Shown: positions 44,108 to 53,103, counted from the stretch's first letter. The stretch is DNA of 64,000 nt from Collinsella sp. (GCA_019413925.1 DXMY01000049.1:55419-119418), one strand, 5' to 3'. The notes: generated by a model from the sequence alone, not told the origin. Numbers and translations: made by a program.

Positions 44108-44986
44108 ATGATTTTAGACACCACGGCACCCGCAGAGGAGCTTCAAGACAAGCTATCGGCGCTCGAACAGCTGCTTTTGGCATACGGGCGCGTGGCCATC
44201 GGGTTTTCCGGCGGCGTTGACAGCAGCTTTTTGGCCGCCGTGTGCGCCCGCATCATGCCTGCCAATACCCTCCTCATCCATCTCACCACGCCGCTCATCG
44301 GCACGCCCGAACAGACTTCGTTTGAGCAGTCCGTTGATGGACAGGCCAATGAGGGGCCGCATTTTAAGCTCCCCGTGCTCAATCTTTCGGTGGATCAGCT
44401 GCAGCTCCCCCAAGTAGCCTGCAACGATGCTAATCGCTGCTACCACTGCAAGCACGCCGGCTTTACCGCCATCGTCAACCACGCCAAGTCGCTCGGCTTT
44501 CCCACCGTCATCGATGGCAGCAATGCAAGCGATCGCGGTGACTACCGCCCCGGCATGCGTGCGGCAGAAGAGCTCGGCGTACGCTCCCCTCTCATGGAGG
44601 TCGGCTTTACCAAGGACGAAGAGCGCGAGCTGCTGCGCGCATGGGGCTATCCCGTTTGGAACCTGCCGGCGGGAGCATGTCTTGCCACCCGCGTCCCCAC
44701 GGGCGAGGAGCTTACGCGCGAGAAGGTCGATTTGATCCGCACCTGCGAGGACTACCTGCACGATCTTGACCTGGCACAGGTACGCGCGCGCTTGGTCGGC
44801 GGCTGCATGCATATCGAGGCCGCACCCGCAGATGTCGCCAAGATTGCCGCGCTCGGCGGCACCGCCGTCGATGCCGAGGGCAAGACCCCGCTGCCCGCCG
44901 CCATCGAGTCCGCGCTGCGCGGGCTGGGCTGCGACCATATCTCCCCCGAGGTTACCCCCTACATCCACGGCAACATGAACCAGTAA
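44108..44986 (+). CDS. larE: ATP-dependent sacrificial sulfur transferase LarE
   Basis: A 292-residue PP-loop enzyme: VAIGFSGGVDSSFLAAV (residues about 30-46), RCYHCKHAGF, IDGSNASDRGDYRPGMRA, SPLMEVGFTKDEER, and PAGACLATRVPTGEELT, where the Cys corresponds to the sacrificial Cys of Lactiplantibacillus LarE. It adenylates and thiolates the nicotinic-acid mononucleotide derivative used to build the nickel-pincer cofactor of lactate racemase. No larA, larB or larC is in the window. Stop codon TAA begins an intergenic repeat (44985). Confidence 0.93.
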   Translation: MILDTTAPAEELQDKLSALEQLLLAYGRVAIGFSGGVDSSFLAAVCARIMPANTLLIHLTTPLIGTPEQTSFEQSVDGQANEGPHFKLPVLNLSVDQLQLPQVACNDANRCYHCKHAGFTAIVNHAKSLGFPTVIDGSNASDRGDYRPGMRAAEELGVRSPLMEVGFTKDEERELLRAWGYPVWNLPAGACLATRVPTGEELTREKVDLIRTCEDYLHDLDLAQVRARLVGGCMHIEAAPADVAKIAALGGTAVDAEGKTPLPAAIESALRGLGCDHISPEVTPYIHGNMNQ

Positions 44987-45030
44987 CCTGCCAAAAAGGG
45001 ACAGGTTTATTTTGGCAGGTTTTATCTGGG
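44985..45030 (+). repeat. GGGACAGG intergenic palindrome, copy 2
   Basis: Same sequence as 39784-39829 over about 45 bases, again beginning inside the TAA stop codon of the preceding gene (larE). Confidence 0.85.
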
Positions 45031-45105
45031 GAAATATCGCGAGGCAGTCGCCCCTCTAGCACCCATCAAACTTCGAGAGACGATAGAGGGGCAATTCGGC
45101 TGCAT

Positions 45106-46806
45106 CTACTTCTTCCGATAGCGGCGGTTGCGGCTCGTCGACGAACCCATTACTTCGATGAGTCCTTTATCCGCCATTTTTGGCAGATGGTAGCGGACGG
45201 ACGAAATTTTGACCCCCGATGCAACCGCTATTTCTCGCGCCGTCATATCCACTTCGGCGCTGAGAGCCTCCAGGATCCTATCCGCTGTCGAAGCTGACGA
45301 TTCTCTGCTCATATCGATAATCTCAAACGTGTCTTTGCCACATTTTGACAGGACATGTTTATCGACAAGATCCCCGCAGATCAGGCGAATGTCATCCGAA
45401 TCCCACTTCAGGGCCTCTCGTATTTTTTGAACATCGCATACGCACCCATGCTCCCGCATAAACATGAGCAATGTTTCCTCGCGATCCGTCAGCTCGGTGC
45501 CCACATGGCTCTGAATCCACGTGCGGTTTTCAGCAAGCTCCGCCCCGTGCCGGGAAAGCAGCACCGTAAACGAATCGGCCTTAACGATAAATTTCGGCCT
45601 TCCAAGCGAACGAGACTCCATCTCGCGAATCATAGCCGGGATACCAGATCCCTGGCTTTCTGCAACGGCCCCCTCGGCATGCTCTAACGGCGTCGCCCCC
45701 ATTAGGCTCATGAGCTTTGGGTTTCGGCAGCGCGATTCCCCGTCTGCAAGATTGTCCACCGTCTTTCCTCCCCAAAGCCCACCGGGGTTTTTGATCTCTA
45801 TTCTGTCTGGATAGATATCGACACTCACGGCCTGCCCCACAAACATGGGCGAATATTCTCGATGGATGCAGGCATTTGCCAAGGCCTCGCGCAAAACCTC
45901 CTGGGGAACTTCCCAATCCTCCCTTCTGCCAGCACCTTGCACTATCGCCGCTTTGCGCAAGTTCCGTCCAATCGCGGCAAGGGCATCTTCGATGCAAGCC
46001 GGAATCGGGCCATCGCACAACTGGCGGTCAATAAACCGGGGTTGCCCGGGTGCAGATTTTTCCACATCGGAATGGACAGCGACATCGATCATGAGTTTGG
46101 GATAGAACTGCTGGGGGTAAATTCCCGCCGACAGAAGCCCTGCGAGCTTCACCGCACCATCCTTTGTAGTGATATTGAGTCTGACCAGCTGCTTTTCCAG
46201 CGTATCGGCCCCGCGCAAAACGCGGGGGGTCTGCAGCCGGCGATTTGCGATAATAGACCGCACGACATCTGGATCCAAATCCTCGACCGTTGCCTCCGAA
46301 ACCACCGTGCCGTCTGCATCGCTCGGAAGCAACGCACTCTGCAGCTCATATAGCTCAGCGGGTGACATCTTGATATCTTTATCATCCACGCGCTTGTAGC
46401 TACCGTTCTGTACGCCGCGCGCGCCGATATAGCAGGGCTTCGCTTTAAGCTCAAGTTCAAAGATACGCACCAGAAGCACCTGGAGCCCGTCGACCTCGCC
46501 TCGATCAAGCTCGTACCGCGGCGCATGGGTCACCACTGCTGCTGAGCCTCCGTCTCCGATACCCGAAACAAACTGATCCCGCACCCTATCGATAGCAAAG
46601 TTAGCCGAAGGAACAAATCCTTCGGCTTCGTTTAGGCCCAAAATAATGAGCCCACCCGCAGTGTTCGCAAAAGCGCTCACTGTCTCCCATACGTCTGCGC
46701 TCAATTTATTCATGCAGGCTTTAACTTCTACCGATGCGTCATCAGTCCCCCGCCTGCGAAGGCGCTCAACGATAAGGCCAAGAGGTTCATCCAGCAGCAT
46801 TGGCAT
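45106..46806 (-). CDS. AlbA_2/Schlafen-type putative transcriptional regulator (RecG-like HATPase C-terminal type)
   Basis: A 566-residue protein. The N-terminal AlbA_2 (divergent AAA-4) domain has SVEVKACMNKLSADVWETVSAFANTAGGLIILGLNE (residues about 24-60) and NGSYKRVDDKDIKMSP. The middle HATPase_c_4-type block has QEVLREALANACIHREYSPM and EIKNPGGLWGG, then SQGSGIPAMIREME. C-terminal winged helices follow (MTAREIAVASGVKISSVRYHLPKMADKGLIEV). Such proteins are often mislabelled as helicases; they are more likely DNA-binding regulators. Upstream is a dense array of TTTAGAGAGA motifs, one only four bases before the ATG, which suggests autoregulation. Confidence 0.85.
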   Translation of the reverse strand: MPMLLDEPLGLIVERLRRRGTDDASVEVKACMNKLSADVWETVSAFANTAGGLIILGLNEAEGFVPSANFAIDRVRDQFVSGIGDGGSAAVVTHAPRYELDRGEVDGLQVLLVRIFELELKAKPCYIGARGVQNGSYKRVDDKDIKMSPAELYELQSALLPSDADGTVVSEATVEDLDPDVVRSIIANRRLQTPRVLRGADTLEKQLVRLNITTKDGAVKLAGLLSAGIYPQQFYPKLMIDVAVHSDVEKSAPGQPRFIDRQLCDGPIPACIEDALAAIGRNLRKAAIVQGAGRREDWEVPQEVLREALANACIHREYSPMFVGQAVSVDIYPDRIEIKNPGGLWGGKTVDNLADGESRCRNPKLMSLMGATPLEHAEGAVAESQGSGIPAMIREMESRSLGRPKFIVKADSFTVLLSRHGAELAENRTWIQSHVGTELTDREETLLMFMREHGCVCDVQKIREALKWDSDDIRLICGDLVDKHVLSKCGKDTFEIIDMSRESSASTADRILEALSAEVDMTAREIAVASGVKISSVRYHLPKMADKGLIEVMGSSTSRNRRYRKK

Positions 46807-46810
46807 TCCG

Positions 46811-47020
46811 TCTCTCTAAAACGATAGATTTATCTCTCTAAAGTATAGTATATCTCCCTAACTTTAGAGAGATAAGCACCTTATTTTAGAGAGAAATTTA
46901 GAAAGATGTATCGAATTCACTGCTAGATTGCCTAATGTTATCTCTTTAACTGGCTTTCTTTTTAGAGAGACATTTAGAGAGACGAGCGCGACCTCTCTAA
47001 TCATGGGCCCCTCTCTTTAA
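46811..47020. promoter_or_regulatory. Array of TTTAGAGAGA / TCTCTCTAAA motifs
   Basis: Six exact 10-mers: TCTCTCTAAA at 46811 and 46833; TTTAGAGAGA at 46863, 46885, 46961 and 46973. Degenerate copies lie near 46853, 46897, 46941, 46992 and 47011. Start-to-start distances are mostly 10-12, 20-22 or 44 bases, close to whole helical turns. The nearest overlaps the ribosome site of the AlbA_2-type gene. Looks like a cooperative operator array. Confidence 0.75.
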
Positions 47021-47070
47021 AGTGCGCACATCCCAACCGTACCTTAAGCTGCGGTGAAATAACTCACGAT

Positions 47071-47119
47071 TAACCCACCGAAAAGGGACAGGTTTATTTT
47101 GGCAGGTTTTATCTGGTTA
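47071..47119 (+). repeat. GGGACAGG intergenic palindrome, copy 3
   Basis: TTAACCCACCGAAAAGGGAC, then AGGTTTATTTTGGCAGGTT and TTATCTGGTTAA. The right half is identical to copies 1 and 2; the left arm is diverged. TTAA at both ends. The remaining bases to 47276 hold no gene that I can support. Confidence 0.75.
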
Positions 47120-47276
47120 AACGCCGGACAGCCCCATATGCACAACCGCTGCAGTTCCATATGAGGCAAATGAATCAGTAGCGTCTATCCCAAATCTTGA
47201 GTATTTGTTCGACAAAACGGCCTCTGCCAGCTCCTGCTAGACTGGTAGACTCCCAACCGTCCATCCAGGAGCCTCC

Positions 47277-48260
47277 ATGTCGCGCAAGTCCGCCTACAAG
47301 CAAGTACTTTCCATCGGCACCGCCGTGGTGCTGGGGTTTGCGCTGTTTACGGGGTCGCTTGATGGAGCGCCCAAGCTGCTGTCGCCGCAAAGTGACGAGC
47401 AGGCGGCGGCTCTGGCCGAGAAACAAAACGAGAGTCCCAGCCGCACCGACGACGAGACAGCCCTGGTTGCCCGACTCGAATCGGGAACAGCGAGCTCCTC
47501 GGACTCTCAAAACAGCCAGGATGCTGGCGATGGCCCCGATTCCGCCGCGACCGACACCGGTGACGACGCCTCCGAGGACAGTGCCGCCACCCCCATCGAC
47601 GAGGTCGAAAACCCCGATCTCGACCGGGCCCGCGGCGTATATCTCAGCAGTATTCCCGACTACGCCGGCAACCCCTACGTTGCCTTGCGCGCCGACAGCA
47701 CGCACCCGCTCGGCACGCCGTCATTCACGCTCGATGAATACGTGCGTGCCACAGAAGAGGGCTGCTTTAAGAAGTTCTCCAAGCTCGACAGCTTGGGCCG
47801 CACCCGCAAAGCGCTCGCCTGCGTGGGCCCCGAATCGCTTGGTCAAGGCGAGCGCGGCGATATCTCGCGCATCCACCCCGCCGGCTGGCACCAGCAGCGC
47901 TACGACTTTATTCCAGGCCAGAGCCTGTACAACCGCTGCCACCTTATCGCTTGGTCGCTCTGCGGCGAAAACGCCAACCGCAAAAATCTCCTCACCGGCA
48001 CGCGTTATCTCAACGAGACAGGCATGCTACCGTTTGAAGAGCAGATTCTCAACTACATCCGCGAAACGGGCAACCACGTGCTCTACCGCGTCACGCCCAT
48101 GTATAACGAAGAGGAACTTGTCTGCCGTGGCGTGCGCCTTGAGGCTCAATCGGTCGAGGACCACGGCAAGACCCTCTGCTTCCACGTATATTGCTATAAC
48201 CTACAGCCGCACGTGCAGGTCGACTACGCCACCGGCCGCAACCAGGCATCCGGAGACTAG
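47277..48260 (+). CDS. Secreted DNA/RNA non-specific endonuclease (EndA/NucA-like)
   Basis: A 327-residue protein, ATG at 47277 with AGGAG seven bases upstream. N-terminal signal or membrane anchor (residues 9-27). Then an Asp/Ser/Thr/Glu-rich acidic linker (about 40-110). The nuclease domain follows (about 120-315): RADSTHPLGTPSF, WHQQRYDFIPGQSLYNRCHLIAWSLCGENANRKNLLTGTRYLN. The active-site His lies in NRCHL (DRGH in better-known members) and the metal-binding Asn in CGENANRKNL. Resembles DNA-entry or extracellular nucleases of Firmicutes. Probably outside or membrane-tethered; roles in nutrient scavenging or DNA uptake are inference. Confidence 0.88.
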   Translation: MSRKSAYKQVLSIGTAVVLGFALFTGSLDGAPKLLSPQSDEQAAALAEKQNESPSRTDDETALVARLESGTASSSDSQNSQDAGDGPDSAATDTGDDASEDSAATPIDEVENPDLDRARGVYLSSIPDYAGNPYVALRADSTHPLGTPSFTLDEYVRATEEGCFKKFSKLDSLGRTRKALACVGPESLGQGERGDISRIHPAGWHQQRYDFIPGQSLYNRCHLIAWSLCGENANRKNLLTGTRYLNETGMLPFEEQILNYIRETGNHVLYRVTPMYNEEELVCRGVRLEAQSVEDHGKTLCFHVYCYNLQPHVQVDYATGRNQASGD

Positions 48261-48321
48261 TGCCGACCGCGCCGCCCGTAACCCAAAAAAATGATCCGTT
48301 TTCCTCCGTCCCCAAGGGATC

Positions 48322-48358
48322 AAAAAGGGCCGCCCCGGTTACCCAGGGCGGCCCTTGC
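48322..48358 (-). terminator. Rho-independent terminator of the EF-G-like gene
   Basis: AAGGGCCGCCC (48325-48335) pairs with GGGCGGCCCTT (48346-48356); on the minus strand TTTTTGATCC follows. Confidence 0.88.
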
Positions 48359-48390
48359 ATCGGCATGCATGTTGCAGGCAAAATCGCACG

Positions 48391-50466
48391 CTACTTGGCG
48401 CGACCCTCCTCATAGCGCTCCACCAGCTTGGCCTGAACGTCATAGGGAACCTGCTCGTAGCCAGCGGGCTTCATGGTAAAGTCGCCCGTGCCGCGCGTGA
48501 TGGAGCGCAGGCGCGTCGAATAATCCGTCAGCTCGGCCAGCGGTGCCTGGGCAATGACCACGGTATCGCCGCGCTCATCGGTCTCCATGCCTGTCACGCG
48601 ACCGCGCGAGGCCGAGATGTCGCCCATCACGGCGCCGGCGTAGCTCTCGGGAATAGTCACCGTGATTTCCTCGATGGGCTCCAGCACCACCGGGTCGGCA
48701 TCGGCGCATGCCTTGCGCAGGCCGATGCGAGCCGCCGCGCGGAACGCCATCTCGTTGGAGTCGACGCTGTGATACGAGCCGTCGTACACAGTCACGCGAA
48801 TGCCCGTGAGCGGGTAGCCGGCAATGATGCCGTCCTTCATGGTCTCCTGGACACCCTTGTCCACGGCGGGGATCAGCGAGCGCGGAATGCGGCCACCCAC
48901 GACCTCATCCACAAACTCGTAGCCGTCGCTCGTGCCGTCGGGCCCAATAAGCGGCTCCACGCGCAGCCAGCAGTCGCCGTACTGACCGGCGCCACCGGTC
49001 TGCTTCTTGTGGCGACCCTGGGCGCTCGCCGTGCGGCGGATGGTCTCGCGATACGGAATGCGGATCGGCACGCTCTTGGCCACGACCTTGGTGCGATCCT
49101 CCAAACGGTTGAGCAGCACCGAAACCTGCGCCTCACCAACGGCGGAGATGATAGTCTGGCCCGTTTCCTCGTCACGATCGATGCTCATGGTCGGATCAGC
49201 CTTGCACGCCTTCTCGATAAACGTATAGAGCTTCTCTTCGTCGCCACGGTTCTCGGCCTCGATGGCAATGCGGTACTGCGAGTTGGGGAACTTAAACGCC
49301 GCAGCCTCGACCTTACCGGTAATGGAGAGCGTATCGCCCGTCTCGGCCGCCAGCTTGGGCGCCACGATGATGTCGCCGGCATAGGCGTGACCGACCTCGG
49401 TCATGTCGCGGCCGCACATCACATACAGGTGGGCCAGACGATCGCTCTTGCGGGTACGCGCGTTGATCAGCTCAAGGCCCGGCTCAAGCGTGCCCGTCAG
49501 CACCTTGATAAAGCTGATGCGACCCTGCTGAGGATCGGCCAGGGTCTTAAACACAAAGGCCACCGGGCGGTCATCGTCACTCGAGATCTTAAGCGAATCG
49601 CCGTCAATGAGCGGCATCTCGCCATAGTCGGTCGGCGCCGGGAAGTACGTGGCGATGTCGTCCATCAGCGAGTTGACGCCCTGCTCCTTGATGCAATCGC
49701 CCGCAAAGACCGGCACAAAGATGCGCTCGGCGATCGCCTTCGACAGCAGGCCTTCGAGCTCCTCCTGCGTCAGCGTCTCCTCGCCTTCCAAGTACTTCAT
49801 CATCAGTTCGTCGTCAGCCTCGGCCACCAGCTCGCACAGATGGTCATGGGCCTCCTCGGCCTGGGCACGATACTCCTCGGGAATCTCCGACTCAACGGCC
49901 TCGGCGCCGTTGCAATGGCGCGCCTTCATGCGCACCAGGTCGATGATGCCGTCAAAGTCCTCGCCCTCGCCCCAGGGAAGGGTCACGGCGCCCAGGCGCG
50001 TGCCAAAGCGCTCCTGCAGCAGGTCCATCGTGGTCGCAAAGCTGGCCTCGGGGCGCGACAGGCGGTTTACGAACACCGCACGCGCCAGGCGCAGGTCCTC
50101 GGCGGCATACCAGAGCTTAACCGTCGTAGGCTGCGGGCCAGCCTCGGCGTCGACCACAAACAGAGCTGTCTCGCAAACACTCATCGCGGCAAAGGCGTCG
50201 CCGATAAAATCGGGGTAGCACGGGGCATCGAGCACATTGATGCGCGCGCCCTTCCAGTCGATCGGTGCAATGGTCGTCGAGATGGAAAATGCACGCTTGA
50301 CCTCTTCGGGGTCATAGTCGAGCGTGGGCTTGGTGCCGTCGTGGCCGCCCAGGCGGGCGGTCTTGCCAGAAAGGTGGAGCATGGCCTCGGCGAGTGAAGT
50401 CTTGCCCACCCCGCCTTGGCCTACGAGCACCACGTTCCTTACATTGCCGGTCTTGGGAGCACCCAT
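48391..50466 (-). CDS. Elongation factor G-like protein (paralog with altered GTPase motifs)
   Basis: A 691-residue protein from the ATG at 50466 (GGAGGTCATC upstream). It has the full EF-G layout: G domain (1-280), domain II (about 300-390), III (about 400-475), IV (480-600, TGGAGQYGDCW and GGRIPRSLIPAVDKGVQE) and V (600-690). G motifs differ from EF-G: the P-loop GQGGVGKTSL is intact, the usual DTPG is DAPC, and NKMD is NRLS. The same pattern is known in the actinobacterial EF-G-like group. GTP use may be weak or altered. Its function is unknown; ribosome recycling or stress translation are possible. Confidence 0.88.
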   Translation of the reverse strand: MGAPKTGNVRNVVLVGQGGVGKTSLAEAMLHLSGKTARLGGHDGTKPTLDYDPEEVKRAFSISTTIAPIDWKGARINVLDAPCYPDFIGDAFAAMSVCETALFVVDAEAGPQPTTVKLWYAAEDLRLARAVFVNRLSRPEASFATTMDLLQERFGTRLGAVTLPWGEGEDFDGIIDLVRMKARHCNGAEAVESEIPEEYRAQAEEAHDHLCELVAEADDELMMKYLEGEETLTQEELEGLLSKAIAERIFVPVFAGDCIKEQGVNSLMDDIATYFPAPTDYGEMPLIDGDSLKISSDDDRPVAFVFKTLADPQQGRISFIKVLTGTLEPGLELINARTRKSDRLAHLYVMCGRDMTEVGHAYAGDIIVAPKLAAETGDTLSITGKVEAAAFKFPNSQYRIAIEAENRGDEEKLYTFIEKACKADPTMSIDRDEETGQTIISAVGEAQVSVLLNRLEDRTKVVAKSVPIRIPYRETIRRTASAQGRHKKQTGGAGQYGDCWLRVEPLIGPDGTSDGYEFVDEVVGGRIPRSLIPAVDKGVQETMKDGIIAGYPLTGIRVTVYDGSYHSVDSNEMAFRAAARIGLRKACADADPVVLEPIEEITVTIPESYAGAVMGDISASRGRVTGMETDERGDTVVIAQAPLAELTDYSTRLRSITRGTGDFTMKPAGYEQVPYDVQAKLVERYEEGRAK

Positions 50467-50704
50467 GATGACCTCCTTGCAGGGCCGCGCGCATTGCGCG
50501 ACGCCAACGGGGAGAGTTCGCGGTCGGTGCCATCCCGGGAGCAGCATGGTCGGCAGCCGAGCCGACTCACCCTCCAAATGTCCTATGCCACCACCCTACC
50601 CTCACGGGCGACCGTCCATGCACACCTTTCGGCACACGTATGAATACAGGCGGCGAGAGGAAGAGACAAGCTTGTGAGGCGATTATTGAACCCCGCCGAT
50701 GCAA

Positions 50705-50743
50705 ACAAAAAGCCGCCACAGACCGTAAGACCTGCGGCGGCTT
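50705..50743 (-). terminator. Rho-independent terminator of the amino-acid ABC operon
   Basis: AAGCCGCC (50710-50717) pairs with GGCGGCTT (50736-50743), with further pairing inside (CACAG/CTGCG). On the minus strand TTTTTGTTTGC follows. Confidence 0.85.
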
Positions 50744-50776
50744 CGCCTCAATTAATAGTTGAGCAAATACCTGAGC

Positions 50777-51541
50777 CTATCCCTCGATACGGCTCAAAAA
50801 CTCACGCGTGCGCTGCTCGCGTGGATGGTCGATAACCTGCTCGGCGGGCCCCTCCTCGACAATACGACCGCCGTCCATAAAGACCACGCGATCGGCAACA
50901 TCGCGCGCAAACTGCATTGCGTGGGTCACGATCACCATCGTCATATTCTGCGCCGCAAGGTCTTTAATGACACGCAGCACCTCGGCCGTCAGCTCGGGAT
51001 CGAGTGCCGAGGTCGGCTCGTCAAAGAACAGGATCTCCGGGTCGAGCGCTAGGGCGCGGGCAATACTCACGCGCTGTTGCTGACCGCCCGAAAGCTCACA
51101 AGGAACCTTGTTCTCGTTGCCCGTAAGCCCCATCTGCGCGATCAACTCGCATGCACGTGCCTCTGCCTGCTCGCGCGGGCGCTTAAGAACGCGGATCGGC
51201 GCATCGGTGATGTTTTTCATCACGGTATAGTGCGGGAACAGATTGTAGTTCTGAAACACCAGGCCAAATCGCGAGCGCGCCTGCCTGGGCACATCGCCCT
51301 TCGCATAGACCGCGCCCGAACCCGCATCCGTCGCAACGGCAAGGTCGCCAAACGAGAGCGAGCCTCCGTCGAGCGTCTCGAGCAGCGTGGCACACCGCAG
51401 CAGCGTGGACTTGCCGCCACCCGAAGGCCCGATAATCGCCACGACCTCTCCACGCTTTACCTCGAGCGAGATATCCTTGAGCACCTCATTGCCGCCAAAC
51501 GCCTTACGTGCGTTTTCGATTTTCATCACTGAGTTAGTCAT
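50777..51541 (-). CDS. Polar amino acid ABC transporter, ATP-binding protein
   Basis: A 254-residue GlnQ/HisP-type ATPase. Walker A IGPSGGGKSTLLR, Q-loop LVFQNYNLFPHYTV, signature LSGGQQQRVSIAR, Walker B ILFFDEPTSALDPEL, and H-loop VIVTHAMQFA. The ATG at 51541 lies inside the last codons of the permease gene, so translation is coupled; a second Met five codons later (MKIEN) is also possible. Between Walker A and the Q-loop is a short insertion (ATDAGSGAVYAKGDVPRQ). Last gene of the three-gene uptake operon. Confidence 0.93.
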   Translation of the reverse strand: MTNSVMKIENARKAFGGNEVLKDISLEVKRGEVVAIIGPSGGGKSTLLRCATLLETLDGGSLSFGDLAVATDAGSGAVYAKGDVPRQARSRFGLVFQNYNLFPHYTVMKNITDAPIRVLKRPREQAEARACELIAQMGLTGNENKVPCELSGGQQQRVSIARALALDPEILFFDEPTSALDPELTAEVLRVIKDLAAQNMTMVIVTHAMQFARDVADRVVFMDGGRIVEEGPAEQVIDHPREQRTREFLSRIEG

Positions 51542-52187
51542 GATAATAGTCCAGCTTCTTTTCGGCGGCGCCCAGCAGCATCTCGACCACAAAGTTAAAG
51601 ACCCAGTAGATCAACGCCGCAATCGCAAACGGCACCATGCTCACTTGCGAGGCGACCAGCGCCTTGGCCGTCGAGAACATCTCCCCCACGCCGATGGCAA
51701 ACGCCAGCGACGTGTCCTTGACCAGCGTGATGATCTCGTTGCCCATCGCCGGCAGAATACGCTTGGCAACCTGCGGCATCACAATGTACAAAAACGTCTG
51801 CAGGCGCGAGTAGCCCAGCACCTCGGCGGCCTCGTATTGACCGCGCGGAATGGACTGCAGGCCCGAGCGATAGATCTCGGCAAAGTAACCGGCGTAGTTG
51901 ATGATGAACGCTACGACGCACGCCGTCCACTTGGAATCGGGCGTGAGCGAAATGCCAAACACGTAGTACGGGGCAAAGTAGATGGCAAACATCTGCAGCA
52001 TGAGCGGCGTACCGCGCATGACCGAGATATAGATGCGCGCAATCCAGCGAAGCGGCGCGATTTTGCTCATGCGCATAAACGCCACGGGGATTCCCAGCGG
52101 AATCGACCCCAGCAGCGTCAGCACAAACAGCTGCAAACTGACCAAGAATCCCTGGCCGAGCATCTGCATCATGACCTGAATAGACAT
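51534..52187 (-). CDS. Polar amino acid ABC transporter, permease
   Basis: A 217-residue HisM/GlnP-type permease with five hydrophobic segments. The EAA loop reads EAAEVLGYSRLQTFLYIVMPQVAKRILPAMGNEIITLVKDTSL, and upstream is the MRGTPLMLQMF signature. The ATG shares its A with the TAA stop of the binding-protein gene (TAATG), so the two are translationally coupled. A homodimer of this subunit would form the channel. Confidence 0.93.
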   Translation of the reverse strand: MSIQVMMQMLGQGFLVSLQLFVLTLLGSIPLGIPVAFMRMSKIAPLRWIARIYISVMRGTPLMLQMFAIYFAPYYVFGISLTPDSKWTACVVAFIINYAGYFAEIYRSGLQSIPRGQYEAAEVLGYSRLQTFLYIVMPQVAKRILPAMGNEIITLVKDTSLAFAIGVGEMFSTAKALVASQVSMVPFAIAALIYWVFNFVVEMLLGAAEKKLDYYHD

Positions 52188-53047
52188 TACTTGAGCACCC
52201 AATTATCGAAAGATAGACCATAGCTTGAATACTTGTCGCACAGGTCCTTGACCGTGCCGTCCTCATAGAGCGCCTTGAGCGACTCGGTCACGGCGGCGGC
52301 CGACTTGGTGTCGCCCTTCTTAAAGCCGACGGCGTAGTGCTCGCTGGACAGCGGCTCATCAAGCTGCGTATAGGCATCGGGCTTGGCGGCAAGCTGATAC
52401 TGGGCAATCGAAAGGTCGCAAGCCACGGCATCGACCGCGCCGCTCTCGAGCTGCATAAAGGCCGTGTTGTACTCGCCGATCGTGTCGAGCGTGGCAAACG
52501 TCGCCGCCAGATCCTTCTGGTCACCCTCGAGCACATCCTGCGCAGCGGAATCGGTCTGCGTAATCACGGTCTTGCCGGCAAGATCGTCCCAGCTCTTGAT
52601 GCCCGCATCCTTCTTTACCACCAGCACCTGCTCGTTGAGCATGTACGGCTCGGAGAACGTGTAGTCGTCCTCGCGACCCTCCATGGTAAAGCCGTTCCAG
52701 ATGCAGTTGATGGCACCCGAGTTGAGCAGCGTATCCTTGGCATCCCAGTCGATGGCCTCGTATTTGACCTCCCAGCCCTGCTTATCGGCAACAGCCTTGG
52801 CCAGATCGAGATCAAAGCCGGTGTACTCGCCATCGTCGCCCACAAAGCCGTACGGAGGATAGGACTTATCAAAGCCCACCACGAGCTTCTTGGACTCCGC
52901 AGCGCCCTTCACGTCCTTGGCTGCAGCAGAACCGGCAGCGGAACCCTTGCCGGCACCACCGCCGCAACCGACAAGACCAAGGCCAAGCACCGTGGCGAGC
53001 GAGCCGGCTAGACCAACAAACTGACGACGAGACATATCGGTGTTCAT
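52187..53047 (-). CDS. Amino acid ABC transporter, substrate-binding lipoprotein
   Basis: A 286-residue family 3 solute-binding protein. The signal begins MNTDMSRRQF and ends in lipobox LVGC (Cys28). A Gly/Ala/Ser linker follows, then KLVVGFDKSYPPYGFVGDDGEYTGFDLDLAKAVADKQGW, the start of the ligand domain. The ligand is probably a polar or charged amino acid, but the contact residues do not settle which. First gene of the operon with a good promoter 57 bases upstream. Confidence 0.93.
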   Translation of the reverse strand: MNTDMSRRQFVGLAGSLATVLGLGLVGCGGGAGKGSAAGSAAAKDVKGAAESKKLVVGFDKSYPPYGFVGDDGEYTGFDLDLAKAVADKQGWEVKYEAIDWDAKDTLLNSGAINCIWNGFTMEGREDDYTFSEPYMLNEQVLVVKKDAGIKSWDDLAGKTVITQTDSAAQDVLEGDQKDLAATFATLDTIGEYNTAFMQLESGAVDAVACDLSIAQYQLAAKPDAYTQLDEPLSSEHYAVGFKKGDTKSAAAVTESLKALYEDGTVKDLCDKYSSYGLSFDNWVLK

Positions 53048-53066
53048 GGTATCCCCCCTTGATGGA

Positions 53067-53084
53067 ACTTTAGTTAAGTAAAGT
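53067..53084. promoter_or_regulatory. Quasi-palindrome before the amino-acid transporter operon
   Basis: ACTTTAGTTAAGTAAAGT: 6-base outer arms and 2 mismatches at the centre, between promoter and start codon. CACTTTAGTG (53110-53119) repeats the half-site inside the promoter spacer. Likely a repressor site; the regulator is not in the window. Confidence 0.45.
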
Positions 53085-53103
53085 GAGTCGTGTAACGTTC
53101 AGA

